Below, piece by piece: positions 14,962 to 25,855 of a DNA stretch of 64,000 nucleotides (positions are counted from its first letter, which is position 1; the number at the start of each line of letters is the position of its first letter). This stretch comes from Allolucifera butyrica (GTDB taxonomy: Bacteria; Bacillota; Negativicutes; Sporomusales; UPPP01): NCBI RefSeq assembly GCF_900476375.1, contig NZ_UPPP01000071.1:20494-84493 (forward strand), read 5' to 3'. A program made the translations under genes and the position numbers. The notes under the pieces were generated by a model. It had not been told where the DNA came from. It did not search any database and saw only the letters and a list, made by a program, of their open reading frames with translations.

Positions 14962-17690
14962 ATAATAATCCGGAAAATATACCAGATCTCGTCTTCCGCA
15001 AAATCAATTTCGTAAAAATCCTCGATTTTTTTTATGGACTTTTTTATACAGAAAAATTCGTACGTATACTTTTGCTTTAATTCCGCTTTACTGAAACAAG
15101 GCGGACATAACCCATGCTGTCTGGTTCTGTTAATAGCACACGCTAAATGCATAATCAATCCGACAACCGCTTCCGGCTTAAAGGTAATTTGCAGATTTTC
15201 CTGAATTGCCTTGATAAAATCGCCGAACAACTGCCGGTATACTTCAATATCAATCTCTTTCAGCTCGCTTTTCATCGCGGCAAATACCTGACCGTAAACG
15301 TCCTCCAACTCCGCTTTTTCCACCGCTCCCTGCAACTGCTGCAAATTTTCATCCTCGAACAGGGCCGAAACCGGTATAAAGGGTATGTCATAAATGTCAG
15401 GATTAAAGGTTCCTACTAAGGCAATAATCTTTTTTTCCTTGGATAGTTTATTAATTTTAGCTAAAAATTGTTTTTTATTATTAACGGACATCGGCACTAC
15501 CTGGATGTTTTTATCCGTCAGATTTAATTTATCCTCGAGCCGCGTTTTGATTTTCATGGCGCTTCCCTCCCCGGTTGTACAGAGGGAGATAATAATATGG
15601 TCCTTCTCGGGAACCAGGGTGCGCGTTATACTGGCAGCGTAGTTGGCAAACAGGGATTGGTTATTTTTTATGTCCTCACAAATCTCATAAACGGTGGAGC
15701 CGGTAAAGGCTTTGCGGGCACACTCAATGACAATCAGAGTGGAAACCATATCCAGCACCTGAATGTCAATGCCGGTTTCTTCGCTGATCAGTTCACCAAA
15801 CAGATTCAGCGCCCCCATGTCGACAAGCAGCAAGGCTCCGGCCCCCTGGTGATTTTTCACAAGGATATCCTTGATTTCTTCATAGGCAACTTTGGGATTT
15901 TTGTCCAGGGGCATATCATAGGCGAATAAATTATCGCTCCCCGCTAATTTTAGCGCTACTTCGACCATGGATGAGGCTGTGCTTTTGCCATGGGTAGCCA
16001 CAACAATAATCGGCTTGCGTTGAAGAATCTCTGCGGCGGTTTCGTCCACCGCCAGAAACATGGCAATAAACCCCGCCTCATCGGCCGGCACCCGAATATC
16101 GTATTTATATTCGATCATTTCGGCGAAATGCAGGGCCACCGCATATTCCTCAGGCTGCTTTTCAATAATGTCTTTAATGTTGTGATTGATAATCTTCTTG
16201 CCTTGTTTGATGCGTTCAATGCTTGACTGGATATGAAGGCACAAACCGTAAAATACTTTGGCCGGAAATAATTTTCTCAGCTTTTCGCCGGCGAATTTCA
16301 GCAGGTTCTCCACGATCAGGATAATGTCGTTATCCACTACTTTCGAAAGTTCGTCCTTATTAACCCCTTGTTCAAAATTATGAATGAATTTTTTAAAATA
16401 GTTTTCGATATCAAAGGACATGATAAACCGAATGTCCTGTTCGTCGATCCCCTGTTCCTGCAACTCCTGAATCCGTTTTTCAATATTCTCGTAAAAGTTT
16501 TGGGGGAGGGAATCATCATCCGGCTCAACTACTTCTTCCGCCCGGTTCGGCTTAAAGCAAAGCTTGGCATCCCCCTTTAACAGGCGGTCTACCAGTTCGG
16601 CGCGGTTTTTATACAAAAGCAGTCCCTGCCGGACATGGTTGGCAAAGTCGGTATTATGGACTTCAATACTCTTTTTTCCCCGGGATACGCACTTTAAAAA
16701 AGCATTGGCGCAGCCAAGCTGAATATCACTTTTCAATTGCCCCACATTGCCGCTGCAATGATACAGAACCAGGCAGCGCAAGGTATTGGTGGATACAATA
16801 ATTTCCTTTCCGACCCGTCGCGATTCAATTTTGAAGAATTCGCATACCAGTTCGAAACGTTCTTCCATGGTCCGGTCCTTCAGGGCCGGCAGGGATATAT
16901 TCATGGGAATCCGGCGGGTAAAGGTTATTAACAGGGAACTGTCTATTTCCTCCGTAGTCGCACAGATTATTAAAACTTCACTTTTCTTTTTGTTATCCAC
17001 GTCGCCTAACGGACTGTATATCCCCTTGTCAATCAGGTAAAACAGCATTTCCTGCCCTTCCGGCGGCAGTCTGTGCACTTCATCCAGAAACAGAACCCCT
17101 CCGTCCGCCCTTTCAACAATACCGGGACGGTCCTTATCGGCCCCGGTAAAAGTTCCCTTTTTGCAGCCGAATAAATGGGCCAGCAGCAATTGCGGATTAT
17201 TCGCATAGTCGGCGCAATTAAAGGAAACAAAGGGTGCAGAGGGCGAGTAAACTCCATTTTCCACGGCAAAATTGTACATCATCTCAGCAAACATGGTTTT
17301 GCCGACCCCGGTGGGGCCCAGAATCAGGGTATGGAGGCCGTGGGGCGGATACAAAATAGCCGCTTTGGCCCGCTGAATACACTTTTGCAAACTATGGGAA
17401 CCGCCAATCAGCATGTCGAAATTGTTTCGCTCGTGGTATTGCGGCTGTTTGCCGCTGTTTAAATCCACGGCGTATAATACCGGTTTTCCTTTGATTTTTA
17501 TTACCTTTCCGGCATCATAAAGCTGGTTCAGCACCGCACTGACATTGGTCCGCTGCAGCCCCATACCGCCGGCTATATCGCCGGCGCAGCAGCCGGTAAC
17601 GTCGTCGCGGCCTTGGGCCTTTTGTTCGGTGCATACTTTTTTTAAATACTCCAGGATCGCCGCTTCGCTTTTTTTCATCTTCGCAATCAT
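14952..17690 (-). CDS. LevR-type sigma-54 activator with PTS-regulation domains
   Basis: 912-aa activator that responds to PTS phosphorylation state. Order of parts: winged-helix DNA-binding region (1-70), AAA+ domain with Walker A GPTGVGKT (125-132) and GTFTGA (179-184) for sigma-54 contact, a first PRD (about 440-550), an EIIA-Man-like domain (about 560-690; VVATHGKSTASS), an EIIB-like segment, and a C-terminal PRD (about 800-905; conserved His in LIMHLACAINR). EI/HPr-type phosphorylation probably activates, and EIIB-dependent phosphorylation of a PRD inhibits, as in LevR. The start at 17690 has GGAG four bases upstream; MKKSEAAIL at 17678 is an alternative. It lies directly upstream of the PTS operon it should control. 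Confidence 0.9.
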   Translation of the reverse strand: MIAKMKKSEAAILEYLKKVCTEQKAQGRDDVTGCCAGDIAGGMGLQRTNVSAVLNQLYDAGKVIKIKGKPVLYAVDLNSGKQPQYHERNNFDMLIGGSHSLQKCIQRAKAAILYPPHGLHTLILGPTGVGKTMFAEMMYNFAVENGVYSPSAPFVSFNCADYANNPQLLLAHLFGCKKGTFTGADKDRPGIVERADGGVLFLDEVHRLPPEGQEMLFYLIDKGIYSPLGDVDNKKKSEVLIICATTEEIDSSLLITFTRRIPMNISLPALKDRTMEERFELVCEFFKIESRRVGKEIIVSTNTLRCLVLYHCSGNVGQLKSDIQLGCANAFLKCVSRGKKSIEVHNTDFANHVRQGLLLYKNRAELVDRLLKGDAKLCFKPNRAEEVVEPDDDSLPQNFYENIEKRIQELQEQGIDEQDIRFIMSFDIENYFKKFIHNFEQGVNKDELSKVVDNDIILIVENLLKFAGEKLRKLFPAKVFYGLCLHIQSSIERIKQGKKIINHNIKDIIEKQPEEYAVALHFAEMIEYKYDIRVPADEAGFIAMFLAVDETAAEILQRKPIIVVATHGKSTASSMVEVALKLAGSDNLFAYDMPLDKNPKVAYEEIKDILVKNHQGAGALLLVDMGALNLFGELISEETGIDIQVLDMVSTLIVIECARKAFTGSTVYEICEDIKNNQSLFANYAASITRTLVPEKDHIIISLCTTGEGSAMKIKTRLEDKLNLTDKNIQVVPMSVNNKKQFLAKINKLSKEKKIIALVGTFNPDIYDIPFIPVSALFEDENLQQLQGAVEKAELEDVYGQVFAAMKSELKEIDIEVYRQLFGDFIKAIQENLQITFKPEAVVGLIMHLACAINRTRQHGLCPPCFSKAELKQKYTYEFFCIKKSIKKIEDFYEIDFAEDEIWYIFRIIMSI

Positions 17691-17698
17691 CCTACTCC

Positions 17699-17797
17699 GA
17701 TCTTTCGGCTCATGGCACAGGGCTCAGGGCGCGGAAAAACCCGTCTTGGGCGGCCACCCCGGCAAAAGGATCGTCAGACCCACAGGTCTTCCGGCTC
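17699..17797. repeat. Dispersed intergenic repeat, copy R3
   Basis: Contains TTTCGGCTCATGGCACAGGG, CTCAGGGCGCGGAAAAACC and a truncated form of the stem module (GGCAAAAGGATCGTC). It lies in the leader of the LevR-type gene, before kdpE's end. Confidence 0.7.
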
Positions 17798-17911
17798 CAA
17801 GATAAAACGGCCAACAAATTGTCAGCCGCTTAGCAATCATTGCACATCCTGGAAGATACAGGATATTCTTTTTTATTATAATATATAGAAGTTCATTAAG
17901 TAAAGAAACTC

Positions 17912-18595
17912 TTATTTGTGCATCATCCGGTAACCAATGCCGGATTCCGTGGTAATATAGCGCGGCTGGGCCGGATTTTCTTCAATCTTGCGCCGCAATT
18001 GGCCAATATACACCCGGATATATTGGTTATCGTCACTCTCCACGCCCCAAACCAGTTTTAGCAGCTGCCGGTGAGTAAGAACCTTTCCCGCATTCTGGGC
18101 AAGCACTTTCAACAGGTCATATTCCGTCGGTGTAAGCTTGACCTCCTTGCCACTCAGAGTCACTTCCCGTTTGGTTAAATCAATGATCAAATCCCCGCAT
18201 TCCAGACGGGAATCATCGCTGCCGGGACTGGCGTGACGCAGGGAAACCCGGATTCTAGCCATTAATTCGCTTATGCCGAAAGGTTTGGTAAGATAATCGT
18301 CGGCGCCGGCGTCCAAGGCCTCCACTTTTTCCTGCTCCTGGTCCCGGGCCGACAAAATTAGAATCGGAACCCGCGACCACTCCCGGATACGGCGCACAAC
18401 TTCTTTGCCATCCATATCCGGCAATCCTAGATCGAGAAGTACGATATCCGGCTTATAAGCGGCGGCGGCAAGAAGCCCGTCCTGCCCGTTGACCGCTTCA
18501 CTGAGCTTATAACCCTGACCTTCCAGCGAAACTTTTAACAAACGGCGTAATTGCAGTTCATCATCAATTACCAGTACTTTTAATTGTTGGTCCAA
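17912..18595 (-). CDS. kdpE: KdpE response regulator
   Basis: 227-aa OmpR/PhoB-type regulator. The receiver domain has the acidic pair in VIDDE, phospho-acceptor Asp55 (VLLDLGLPDMDG) and Lys in YLTKPF; the C-terminal winged helix includes KLTPTEYDLLKVLAQNAGKVLTH and the recognition-helix region. The start is a TTG at 18595 (LDQQLKVLVIDDE) with GAGGTG seven bases upstream; no ATG is available. It follows kdpD by 14 bp and forms the end of the kdp operon. It should activate kdpFABC under potassium limitation. Confidence 0.93.
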   Translation of the reverse strand: MDQQLKVLVIDDELQLRRLLKVSLEGQGYKLSEAVNGQDGLLAAAAYKPDIVLLDLGLPDMDGKEVVRRIREWSRVPILILSARDQEQEKVEALDAGADDYLTKPFGISELMARIRVSLRHASPGSDDSRLECGDLIIDLTKREVTLSGKEVKLTPTEYDLLKVLAQNAGKVLTHRQLLKLVWGVESDDNQYIRVYIGQLRRKIEENPAQPRYITTESGIGYRMMHK

Positions 18596-18609
18596 AGCCA
18601 GTCACCTCT

Positions 18610-21318
18610 CTACTTACTGTCTGCCGGTTTTTTATCCGCTTCAACCGGCAGGGAAAAGCTGATCCGCACGCCGCCGTTGGGCCGGTTTATCGCCCAGATT
18701 ACGCCGCCATGGGCTTCAACAATTTCTTTGCAGATGGAAAGACCCAAGCCGGTACCGCTCTTGGCTTTGGCATTATCCGCCCGGTAAAATTTTTGAAAAA
18801 TGTTTGACAGTTCTTTATCCGGTATGCCGATACCCCGGTCGGCTACCGAGACAATTACCTTTTCCTCTTCTTTCAGGGCACTAACATCAATGATACTATT
18901 CTCTCCTGAATATTTCAACGCATTATCCACCAGATTCACCAGTACCTGTTCCAACAATACACAGTCTCCTTTGATCATCGGAATGCTTTCCGGGATATCT
19001 GTTCTCACCTTCCGTCCGTCCAGGCTGTCTTTCAGCCGGTGGAGAGAAGCGCCCACAATGTCGCCAATGTCGCACCAGTCTTTTTTGACTTGAATCGCCC
19101 CGCTTTCCCAGCGGGCCGTATCCAGCAGGTTGTTCACCACCCGTTCCATACGGATAGCTCCGTCCTTGATGTTCGCCATCAATTCATATTGTCCGGTGCG
19201 CGGCAGTTCAATCGTACGGTCAAGCAAGGCGTCGATGGAACCGATAATCGTGGCCAGGGGGGTACGGATCTCATGGGAAATGGAGTTGAATAACGCCGTG
19301 CGCAGCCGTTCCGATTCGGTCATCAAAACGGCCTGACTGGCCTTTTGCGCCAATTGAATTCTTTCAACCGCAATCGCCGCCATACTCGTCCAGGCATCAA
19401 TCAGGCGCCATTGCTCGGTTGTAAGCTTTTTTTCAACCATATGCATGCCGAAAATCCCGATCACCCGGCCATGAACTTTTAACGGCAAATACAAATACTG
19501 GGCGGCAGGCAGTGTTTCCGTCGCCCGTCCGGCCACTTCCCCATGCTCATAAGCCCACATGGCAACAGCGCACTCACTGGGCTCGCTGACCACTGTCCTG
19601 CCGCTTCCGTCCGGTCCTGCAAAAGCTTTAATTTCCAGCTTGTCATACTGGTTGGGAAGCAGGACGACCACTGCCCAGTCCAGGGCCTGATAGGCTCTTT
19701 GGGCCAATCCGTTAATAACGGCGTCCAAATCAACCTGGGCGGCAACCTCCCTGCTAAATTCGTATAAAGACCACGTGCTTTTTTCCCGCCGCTGAGCAAA
19801 GCGCGCCTCATGCCGCAGCCGTTCGGCCTTTCCGCCGGCAACAAAAGCGACCAGTAAAAAAATGATAAAACTCCAGAGATAACGAATATCCGACACTGTA
19901 AAACTCAGTCGCGGCGGGACAAACAAAAAATCAAACACCACGACCGTGGCGATTGCCGTTGCGTAGGAGGGGCCGCGGCCCCACCGGGTAGCGCTTACCA
20001 GCACCGGCAATAAGTACAGCATGGCAATATTGACCAGTTCCAGTTCCCGGTGTAAAAACCAGCTAAGAAAGGTGACCGCTCCCATCATCGCCAGTCCGCC
20101 GGCATAATGGGACCAGAATATTTGCGGCGGATTTACCGCGGTTTTTACACGGGGCGCATATTCCTGATCCTTTTTGCCCCGGACAATATGAATATGAATT
20201 CCACCGCTTTTGCGAATCAGCTTATCTACCAGCGCCTCACCGCGCAGCCACTCCCAAACCCGGTTTTGCTGCGGTTTGCCAATTACAATATGAGTGATAT
20301 TTTCCGCATGCGCCATAGTCAGCAACTCTTCCGCCGGGTCATGTCCCGACAGCGAGCGGACCTTGCCTCCCAAATCCTCCGCCAAGTGCAGATTGCGAGC
20401 CAGACGTTCCCGTTCTTTTTCCGTCAGCGGCGTACTGCGGGGTGTTGCTATATGAACGGCATACCATTCCGCTTTCATGGCTTGCGCCAGCCGCCTGGCT
20501 ACACGGATTAAATGAGCGGAAAAAGGACTGGCACTGACGCACACCATGATTCTCTCAGCCGCCGGCCAGGGACCTTCGATGGCATGATCATGCATATATT
20601 CATTAAGCTGCTGGTCTACACGATGCGCGGTAAACCGGAGCGCCATTTCCCGCAGGGCATTAATATTGCCGGGACGGAAAAAATTTCTTAGGGCCCGCTC
20701 GACCTGGCCGGGCACATAGACCTTGCCTTCTTTTAACCGTTTGATCAGGTCTTCCGGCGGTATATCGATGAGCTGCACCTGGTCCGCCTGTTCAATAATG
20801 GAGTCCGGCACAGTTTCCCGCACTTTTATGCCCGTAATTTGTTCCACAATATCATTTAAGCTTTCGACATGTTGAATATTCAGGGTGGTATAAACGTTAA
20901 TCCCCGCATTCAATATTTCTTCCACGTCCTGAAAACGTCTTACATAGCAGGATCCCGCCACATTGGTGTGAGCCAGTTCATCCACCAGTACCAGTTCAGG
21001 GTGCTGGGCAATAATCGCGTCCAAATCCATTTCCGTCAACTGCTTACTGCGATATTCGAGCAGTTTTGGCGCCAGCCGCGGCAATCCTGCCACCAGTTCC
21101 TCCGTTTCCCTGCGGCCGTGCGTTTCCACCCAGCCGATCAGAACGTTCATACCTTCCGCCTGACGCTCGTGAGCATTTTCCAGCATGGCAAACGTCTTGC
21201 CTACGCCGGCGGCGGCCCCCAAAAATATGGTCAGTTTGCCGCGGCCCTCTTTGGATGCTTTCTTTAACAATAGATCCGGATTACGGCGCTGCGGCTCATT
21301 AATACTCAAAAAACCCAT
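18610..21318 (-). CDS. kdpD: KdpD sensor histidine kinase (full length)
   Basis: 902-aa membrane kinase sensing potassium and ionic stress. An N-terminal KdpD domain has Walker A GAAAGVGKT and the WVETHGR segment. Then follow a UspA-like domain (around 250-370), four transmembrane helices of the DUF4118 type (around 400-500), a GAF domain, HisKA with the phospho-accepting His in SISHEIRTPLATIIGS, and an HATPase with DNALKYS, GIGIPDKE and GTGLGLSI. The ATG at 21318 (MGFLSINEP) follows GGGAGAGGGG; upstream residues do not belong. Placed 103 bp after kdpC. Compare the kinase-less paralogue at 26091. Confidence 0.95.
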   Translation of the reverse strand: MGFLSINEPQRRNPDLLLKKASKEGRGKLTIFLGAAAGVGKTFAMLENAHERQAEGMNVLIGWVETHGRRETEELVAGLPRLAPKLLEYRSKQLTEMDLDAIIAQHPELVLVDELAHTNVAGSCYVRRFQDVEEILNAGINVYTTLNIQHVESLNDIVEQITGIKVRETVPDSIIEQADQVQLIDIPPEDLIKRLKEGKVYVPGQVERALRNFFRPGNINALREMALRFTAHRVDQQLNEYMHDHAIEGPWPAAERIMVCVSASPFSAHLIRVARRLAQAMKAEWYAVHIATPRSTPLTEKERERLARNLHLAEDLGGKVRSLSGHDPAEELLTMAHAENITHIVIGKPQQNRVWEWLRGEALVDKLIRKSGGIHIHIVRGKKDQEYAPRVKTAVNPPQIFWSHYAGGLAMMGAVTFLSWFLHRELELVNIAMLYLLPVLVSATRWGRGPSYATAIATVVVFDFLFVPPRLSFTVSDIRYLWSFIIFLLVAFVAGGKAERLRHEARFAQRREKSTWSLYEFSREVAAQVDLDAVINGLAQRAYQALDWAVVVLLPNQYDKLEIKAFAGPDGSGRTVVSEPSECAVAMWAYEHGEVAGRATETLPAAQYLYLPLKVHGRVIGIFGMHMVEKKLTTEQWRLIDAWTSMAAIAVERIQLAQKASQAVLMTESERLRTALFNSISHEIRTPLATIIGSIDALLDRTIELPRTGQYELMANIKDGAIRMERVVNNLLDTARWESGAIQVKKDWCDIGDIVGASLHRLKDSLDGRKVRTDIPESIPMIKGDCVLLEQVLVNLVDNALKYSGENSIIDVSALKEEEKVIVSVADRGIGIPDKELSNIFQKFYRADNAKAKSGTGLGLSICKEIVEAHGGVIWAINRPNGGVRISFSLPVEADKKPADSK

Positions 21319-21421
21319 CCCCTCTCCCAATGGGAATATTGCCCATAGCATACAGCCTGGCTATGGGCAATCCGAACTACAGACTTCACCATTTATTTAC
21401 TTTCATTATACCGCAAACGGG

Positions 21422-22006
21422 CTATTGTTTATCAAGCGCTAAATTTAGTTTCAATACATTGACCCGTTGTTCGCCTAAAATTCCGAATTGAGAACTTTTA
21501 GCATACCTGTCGACCAGATCCCGCACCTGGCCGGCGGATATTCCCCGCGCCTGAGCAACCCGCTCGACCTGCAGATAGGCTCCTTCCAGAGAAATATCCG
21601 GGTCCAGCCCGCTGGCGGACGATGTTACCATGTCAGCGGGAACTACCGCGTCGGCAGGCAAGTTATTTTCCCGTCTTACCAGGGTGAGTTTCTCCTTAAT
21701 GGCCTGCATCAGCTTGGCATTGGTCGGGCCCAGATTAGTGGCGGCGGAGCCGGCTGCATCATAACCATCCTGCCCGGCTGCCGAGGGACGGCCATGGAAG
21801 TAACCTGCCTGACTAAAATTCTGACCTAATAGCGCCGAACCGACAATTTTACCGTCCCGCTGAATGAGCGAGCCGTTGGCCTGGGCGGGAAAAATAACCT
21901 GCGCCAGGCCGGTCATCGCCAGCGGATAAACAACACCGGTCAATAGGGTAAATATAATTAATAACAACAGCCCATTTATACTTTGTCTGAGCATTGTTTT
22001 CAGCAT
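21422..22006 (-). CDS. kdpC: KdpC subunit of the potassium-transporting ATPase
   Basis: 194-aa subunit with one N-terminal transmembrane helix (SINGLLLLIIFTLLTGVVYPL) and the family block GSALLGQNFSQAGYFHGRPSA. The C-terminal signature VTSSASGLDPDISLEGAYLQ is also present. It stabilises the KdpFABC complex. The start could be either of two nearby ATGs (22006 or 21994), both with imperfect spacing from AAAGGA. It follows kdpB by 15 bp. Confidence 0.95.
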   Translation of the reverse strand: MLKTMLRQSINGLLLLIIFTLLTGVVYPLAMTGLAQVIFPAQANGSLIQRDGKIVGSALLGQNFSQAGYFHGRPSAAGQDGYDAAGSAATNLGPTNAKLMQAIKEKLTLVRRENNLPADAVVPADMVTSSASGLDPDISLEGAYLQVERVAQARGISAGQVRDLVDRYAKSSQFGILGEQRVNVLKLNLALDKQ

Positions 22007-22021
22007 CCTTTCGCCTGCATG

Positions 22022-24052
22022 TTAAACTAATCCCAGGGCAACCAAAATCATATCAATCAGCTTAATGCCGATAAAGGGAGCAATCAAGCCGCCAAGGCCG
22101 TAAATGATCAGGTTGCGCCTGAGAATCAGGGCCGCCCCCAGGGGCTGATATTTAACTCCCCGCAGGGCCAGCGGAATCAAGGCAATAATAATCAGCGCAT
22201 TAAAGATCACGGCGCTCAGGATAGCGCTTTCCGGTGTGGCCAGCCGCATAATGTTAAAGGTGTTCAAAGCCGGATAGGCGGTGGAGAACATGGCCGGAAT
22301 AATGGCAAAGTATTTGGCTACGTCGTTGGCGATACTGAAAGTAGTAAGAGCGCCGCGGGTCATCAGCAATTGCTTGCCGATCTCGACCACTTCGATCAGC
22401 TTGGTCGGATTGCTGTCCAGATCCACCATATTACCGGCCTCTTTGGCCGCCTGGGTACCGCTGTTCATGGCGACGCCCACATCGGCCTGAGCCAGCGCCG
22501 GCGCGTCATTGGTGCCGTCGCCGGTCATGGCCACCAGCATTCCCTTATCCTGATATTCCCGGATTAATTTCAATTTGGCCTCCGGCGTGGCTTCCGCCAG
22601 AAAATCATCAACCCCGGCTTCCGCGGCAATCGCCGCCGCCGTCAGAGGATTGTCGCCGGTAATCATTACCGTCTTAATTCCCATGCGGCGCAATTCCTTG
22701 AACCGCTCTTTAATTCCGCCCTTAACCACGTCTTTTAAGTAAATCGTGCCCAAAGCGCGGGGACCATCCGTAACGACCAGGGGCGTACCGCCGCCCTTGG
22801 CAATCTGCTCACACTGTGCGTGAACCTGGCGGGGGACCATCCCCCCTTGCGCATCAATAAATTTGCGAACGGCGTCCATAGCCCCTTTCCGGATTTGCCG
22901 GCCTTTCATATTCACCCCGCTCATGCGGGTCTGGGCCGTAAAAGGCACAAACTCCACATCCAGCGTGGCAATATCCCGTTCGCGCAAGTTATACTGCTGC
23001 TTGGCCAATACGACAATACTGCGGCCTTCCGGTGTTTCATCGGCCAGGGAAGAAAGCTGGGCCGCGTCGGCCAGTTCTTCCGCCGTAACTCCCGGCGCCG
23101 GAATAAATTCCGCCGCCATCCGGTTGCCTAAGGTTATGGTCCCGGTTTTATCCAGCAACAGGGCGTCAATATCACCCGCCGCCTCAACAGCCCGGCCCGA
23201 CATGGCCAGGACATTCCGCTTCAGCAGCCGGTCCATGCCCGCAATGCCGATGGCGCTTAACAGACCGCCAATCGTCGTTGGGATCAGACAAACGAGCAAA
23301 GCGATCAGTACTGTTACGGAAATGGTAGTGCCGGAATAGATAGCGTACGGCTCAATGGTCGCTACGACAATCAAGAAGATAATCGTCAGACCGATGAGCA
23401 AAATGGTGAGGGCAATTTCATTGGGGGTTTTCTGCCGTTTGGCCCCCTCTACCAGATTTATCATACGGTCAAGAAACGTCTCGCCCGGATTGGCGGTAAT
23501 TCTGACTTTAAGCCAGTCCGAAAGCACCCGGGTGCCGCCGGTGACCGAAGACTTATCGCCGCCGGATTCCCGGATAACCGGCGCCGATTCGCCGGTAACG
23601 GCGCTTTCATCAACCGAGGCGATTCCTTCAATCACTTCCCCGTCGCTGGGAATAACATCACCCTGTTCAATGAGGACCAGATCACCTTTTTTCAAACTGG
23701 CCGCATCTACCAGCGTGGTTTTTTCGCCGCTTAGCTTTTTGGCCTTCGTTTCTGTCCGTGTCTTGCGCAAAGCCTGGGCCTGAGCCTTCCCTCTCCCTTC
23801 GGCCAAGGCTTCGGCAAAATTGGCGAATAACACCGTAAACCACAGCCAAAGAGCAATCTGCAGTTCAAATACGACGCTGGCCCCGCTGCCGTTTAGGAAG
23901 TCGCGCAGCATCATAACGGTAGTCATCAGGGAGCCGATAAGAACAATAAACATGACCGGATTGCGGAATTGGACCCGGGGATCAAGTTTTACAAAGGCCT
24001 GACCGGCAGCCGACCAGATCATCTTTTTATCAAAACCAACTTTTTTACTCAT
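22022..24052 (-). CDS. kdpB: KdpB, P-type ATPase subunit
   Basis: 676-aa catalytic subunit of the high-affinity potassium pump. It shows TGES in the actuator domain, the phosphorylation site LLLDKTGT, the nucleotide-binding domain, and [15 protein letters not shown] in the hinge. Several hydrophobic helices flank these. The gene starts 12 bp after kdpA. Everything expected of a functional KdpB is present. Confidence 0.97.
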   Translation of the reverse strand: MSKKVGFDKKMIWSAAGQAFVKLDPRVQFRNPVMFIVLIGSLMTTVMMLRDFLNGSGASVVFELQIALWLWFTVLFANFAEALAEGRGKAQAQALRKTRTETKAKKLSGEKTTLVDAASLKKGDLVLIEQGDVIPSDGEVIEGIASVDESAVTGESAPVIRESGGDKSSVTGGTRVLSDWLKVRITANPGETFLDRMINLVEGAKRQKTPNEIALTILLIGLTIIFLIVVATIEPYAIYSGTTISVTVLIALLVCLIPTTIGGLLSAIGIAGMDRLLKRNVLAMSGRAVEAAGDIDALLLDKTGTITLGNRMAAEFIPAPGVTAEELADAAQLSSLADETPEGRSIVVLAKQQYNLRERDIATLDVEFVPFTAQTRMSGVNMKGRQIRKGAMDAVRKFIDAQGGMVPRQVHAQCEQIAKGGGTPLVVTDGPRALGTIYLKDVVKGGIKERFKELRRMGIKTVMITGDNPLTAAAIAAEAGVDDFLAEATPEAKLKLIREYQDKGMLVAMTGDGTNDAPALAQADVGVAMNSGTQAAKEAGNMVDLDSNPTKLIEVVEIGKQLLMTRGALTTFSIANDVAKYFAIIPAMFSTAYPALNTFNIMRLATPESAILSAVIFNALIIIALIPLALRGVKYQPLGAALILRRNLIIYGLGGLIAPFIGIKLIDMILVALGLV

Positions 24053-24064
24053 AACTGCTCCTCC

Positions 24065-25768
24065 TTAAAAGAACTGGCCGTGCAGCATCGACAGATGTTC
24101 GACAATTGGGCCGAGGGCCAGGGCCGGCAAAAAGGTCAATGCCCCGACAACAATGACGATTGCCGCCAATAATATTACGAACAGCCAGCCATCGGTCGGA
24201 AAAGTGCCGGCGCCGGGGGGCGATATTCTTTTTTCCGCCAAGCTGCCGGCAATGGCCAATACCGGCAGAATAACCCCGAAGCGGCCCAATATCATGGCGA
24301 TACCCAGCGTCAAATTATAGAACAGGCTGTTGCCGTTCAATCCGGCAAACGCGCTGCCGTTGTTGCCCGCACTGGAGGTGTAGGCGTAAATAATCTCACT
24401 GAGGCCATGGGGTCCCGGGTTATTGATGGCGCTGGTCCCGGCTCCGGTTACGGAGGCAATGGCGCTGCCGGTCAAAATGGTTACAGCCGGTACCAGTACG
24501 GCAATCACCGCCATTTTCATTTCAAAGGATTCAATTTTCTTGCCCAGATACTCCGGAGTGCGGCCCACCATTAAGCCAACAATAAATACCGTTAGGATCA
24601 CAAAAACCAACATACCGTAGAAACCGGCGCCAACTCCGCCGACAACCACTTCCCCCACCATGATCTGGAGCATGGGCACCAGTCCGCCGAGCGGGGTATA
24701 GCTATCCAGCATGGAGTTTACCGCCCCGCAGGAAGCCGCCGTTGTTACGGTACTGAATAAAGCCGAACCGCCGATGCCAAACCGCACTTCCTTACCTTCC
24801 ATCGCATTGGGGCTGCTAATTCCCATGGCCGCCAGATTCGGATTGCCGAACAGTTCGCTGCTATACAGAGTGCCTAAAAACAGAATGAACAGCAGCAGCA
24901 TAGCGGCCAGTACGGCGTAGCCCTGCCGCTTGTCCCGGACCATATGGCCAAAGGTAAAGACCAGCGCGACAGGAATCAGAAAAATAGCTAAGACCTGAAT
25001 AAAATTGGTGAGCGGCGTCGGATTCTCAAAAGGATGGGCTGAATTGACATTGAAAAAGCCGCCCCCGTTGGTGCCAAGCATTTTAATCGCTTCCTGGGAA
25101 GCCACCGGCCCCATGGCAATGGTCTGTTTCGCCCCTTCCAGCGTTGTAGCCGACACGTAGGATGAGAAATTTTGGATTACTCCCTGCTGTACAAACAGTA
25201 GGGTTAACACAATACATATCGGCAGAAAAACCCAGAGAACACTCCGTACCATATCAACCCAGTAGTTGCCAATATCTGCCGTGGTTTTGCGCGTTAGGCC
25301 GCGGATCAGAGCTACCGCAACCGCAAGGCCCGTTGCCGCCGACAAGAAGTTATGCACGGCGAGGGCGGCCATCTGGGTGAAATAGCTCATGGTCGTTTCG
25401 CCGCCATAATTCTGCCAGTTGGTATTGGTAATAAAGCTGACAGCCGTGTTAAAAGCCAGATCCCAGGGAACCCCGATCTGGTGCTGGGGATTAAAGGGCA
25501 AAATGCCTTGCAGCAGCTCGGTAAAAAATACCGCCAGAAAACTGAACAAATGAAACAGAATAAGCGCCCAGGCATATTGTTTCCAGTTCATCTCCTGGCC
25601 GGCGTCAATACCGCACAGCCGGTAAATGAGCCGCTCAGCCGGCACTAAGAGAGGATCTAAAAAAGTTTTCTTGTTTTCGAATACATGAAACATGTATTTG
25701 CCTAACGGTAACGCCAGCAAAATCAGGACAATCAGGTAAACAACAAACAGCATTACATCGTTAATCAT
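24065..25768 (-). CDS. kdpA: KdpA, potassium-translocating subunit
   Basis: 567-aa polytopic protein of the SKT channel superfamily that selects and conducts potassium. Selectivity-filter-like stretches are visible: TNTNWQNYGGETTMSY, GTNGGGFFNVNSAHPFENP, and YTSSAGNNGSAFAGL. The ATG at 25768 follows the kdpF stop with no gap, so its ribosome binding site (GGAGGAATTT) lies inside kdpF. The genes are surely translated together. Confidence 0.97.
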   Translation of the reverse strand: MINDVMLFVVYLIVLILLALPLGKYMFHVFENKKTFLDPLLVPAERLIYRLCGIDAGQEMNWKQYAWALILFHLFSFLAVFFTELLQGILPFNPQHQIGVPWDLAFNTAVSFITNTNWQNYGGETTMSYFTQMAALAVHNFLSAATGLAVAVALIRGLTRKTTADIGNYWVDMVRSVLWVFLPICIVLTLLFVQQGVIQNFSSYVSATTLEGAKQTIAMGPVASQEAIKMLGTNGGGFFNVNSAHPFENPTPLTNFIQVLAIFLIPVALVFTFGHMVRDKRQGYAVLAAMLLLFILFLGTLYSSELFGNPNLAAMGISSPNAMEGKEVRFGIGGSALFSTVTTAASCGAVNSMLDSYTPLGGLVPMLQIMVGEVVVGGVGAGFYGMLVFVILTVFIVGLMVGRTPEYLGKKIESFEMKMAVIAVLVPAVTILTGSAIASVTGAGTSAINNPGPHGLSEIIYAYTSSAGNNGSAFAGLNGNSLFYNLTLGIAMILGRFGVILPVLAIAGSLAEKRISPPGAGTFPTDGWLFVILLAAIVIVVGALTFLPALALGPIVEHLSMLHGQFF

Positions 25769-25855
25769 TTAAAATTCCTCCGGTTTCAATAATGCATAAA
25801 GCAGATAACCCAGTAAAATCACGGTGACAATGCCACCGGCCCAATAATCAACCAT
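25769..25855 (-). CDS. kdpF: KdpF small subunit
   Basis: 28-aa single-helix protein: MVDYWAGGIVTVILLGYLLY then ALLKPEEF. It stabilises the Kdp complex in the membrane. GGAGGAG lies 7 bp upstream of the ATG. Length, position before kdpA and the KPE(E/R)F end fit KdpF. It is too short for usual ORF thresholds. Confidence 0.93.
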   Translation of the reverse strand: MVDYWAGGIVTVILLGYLLYALLKPEEF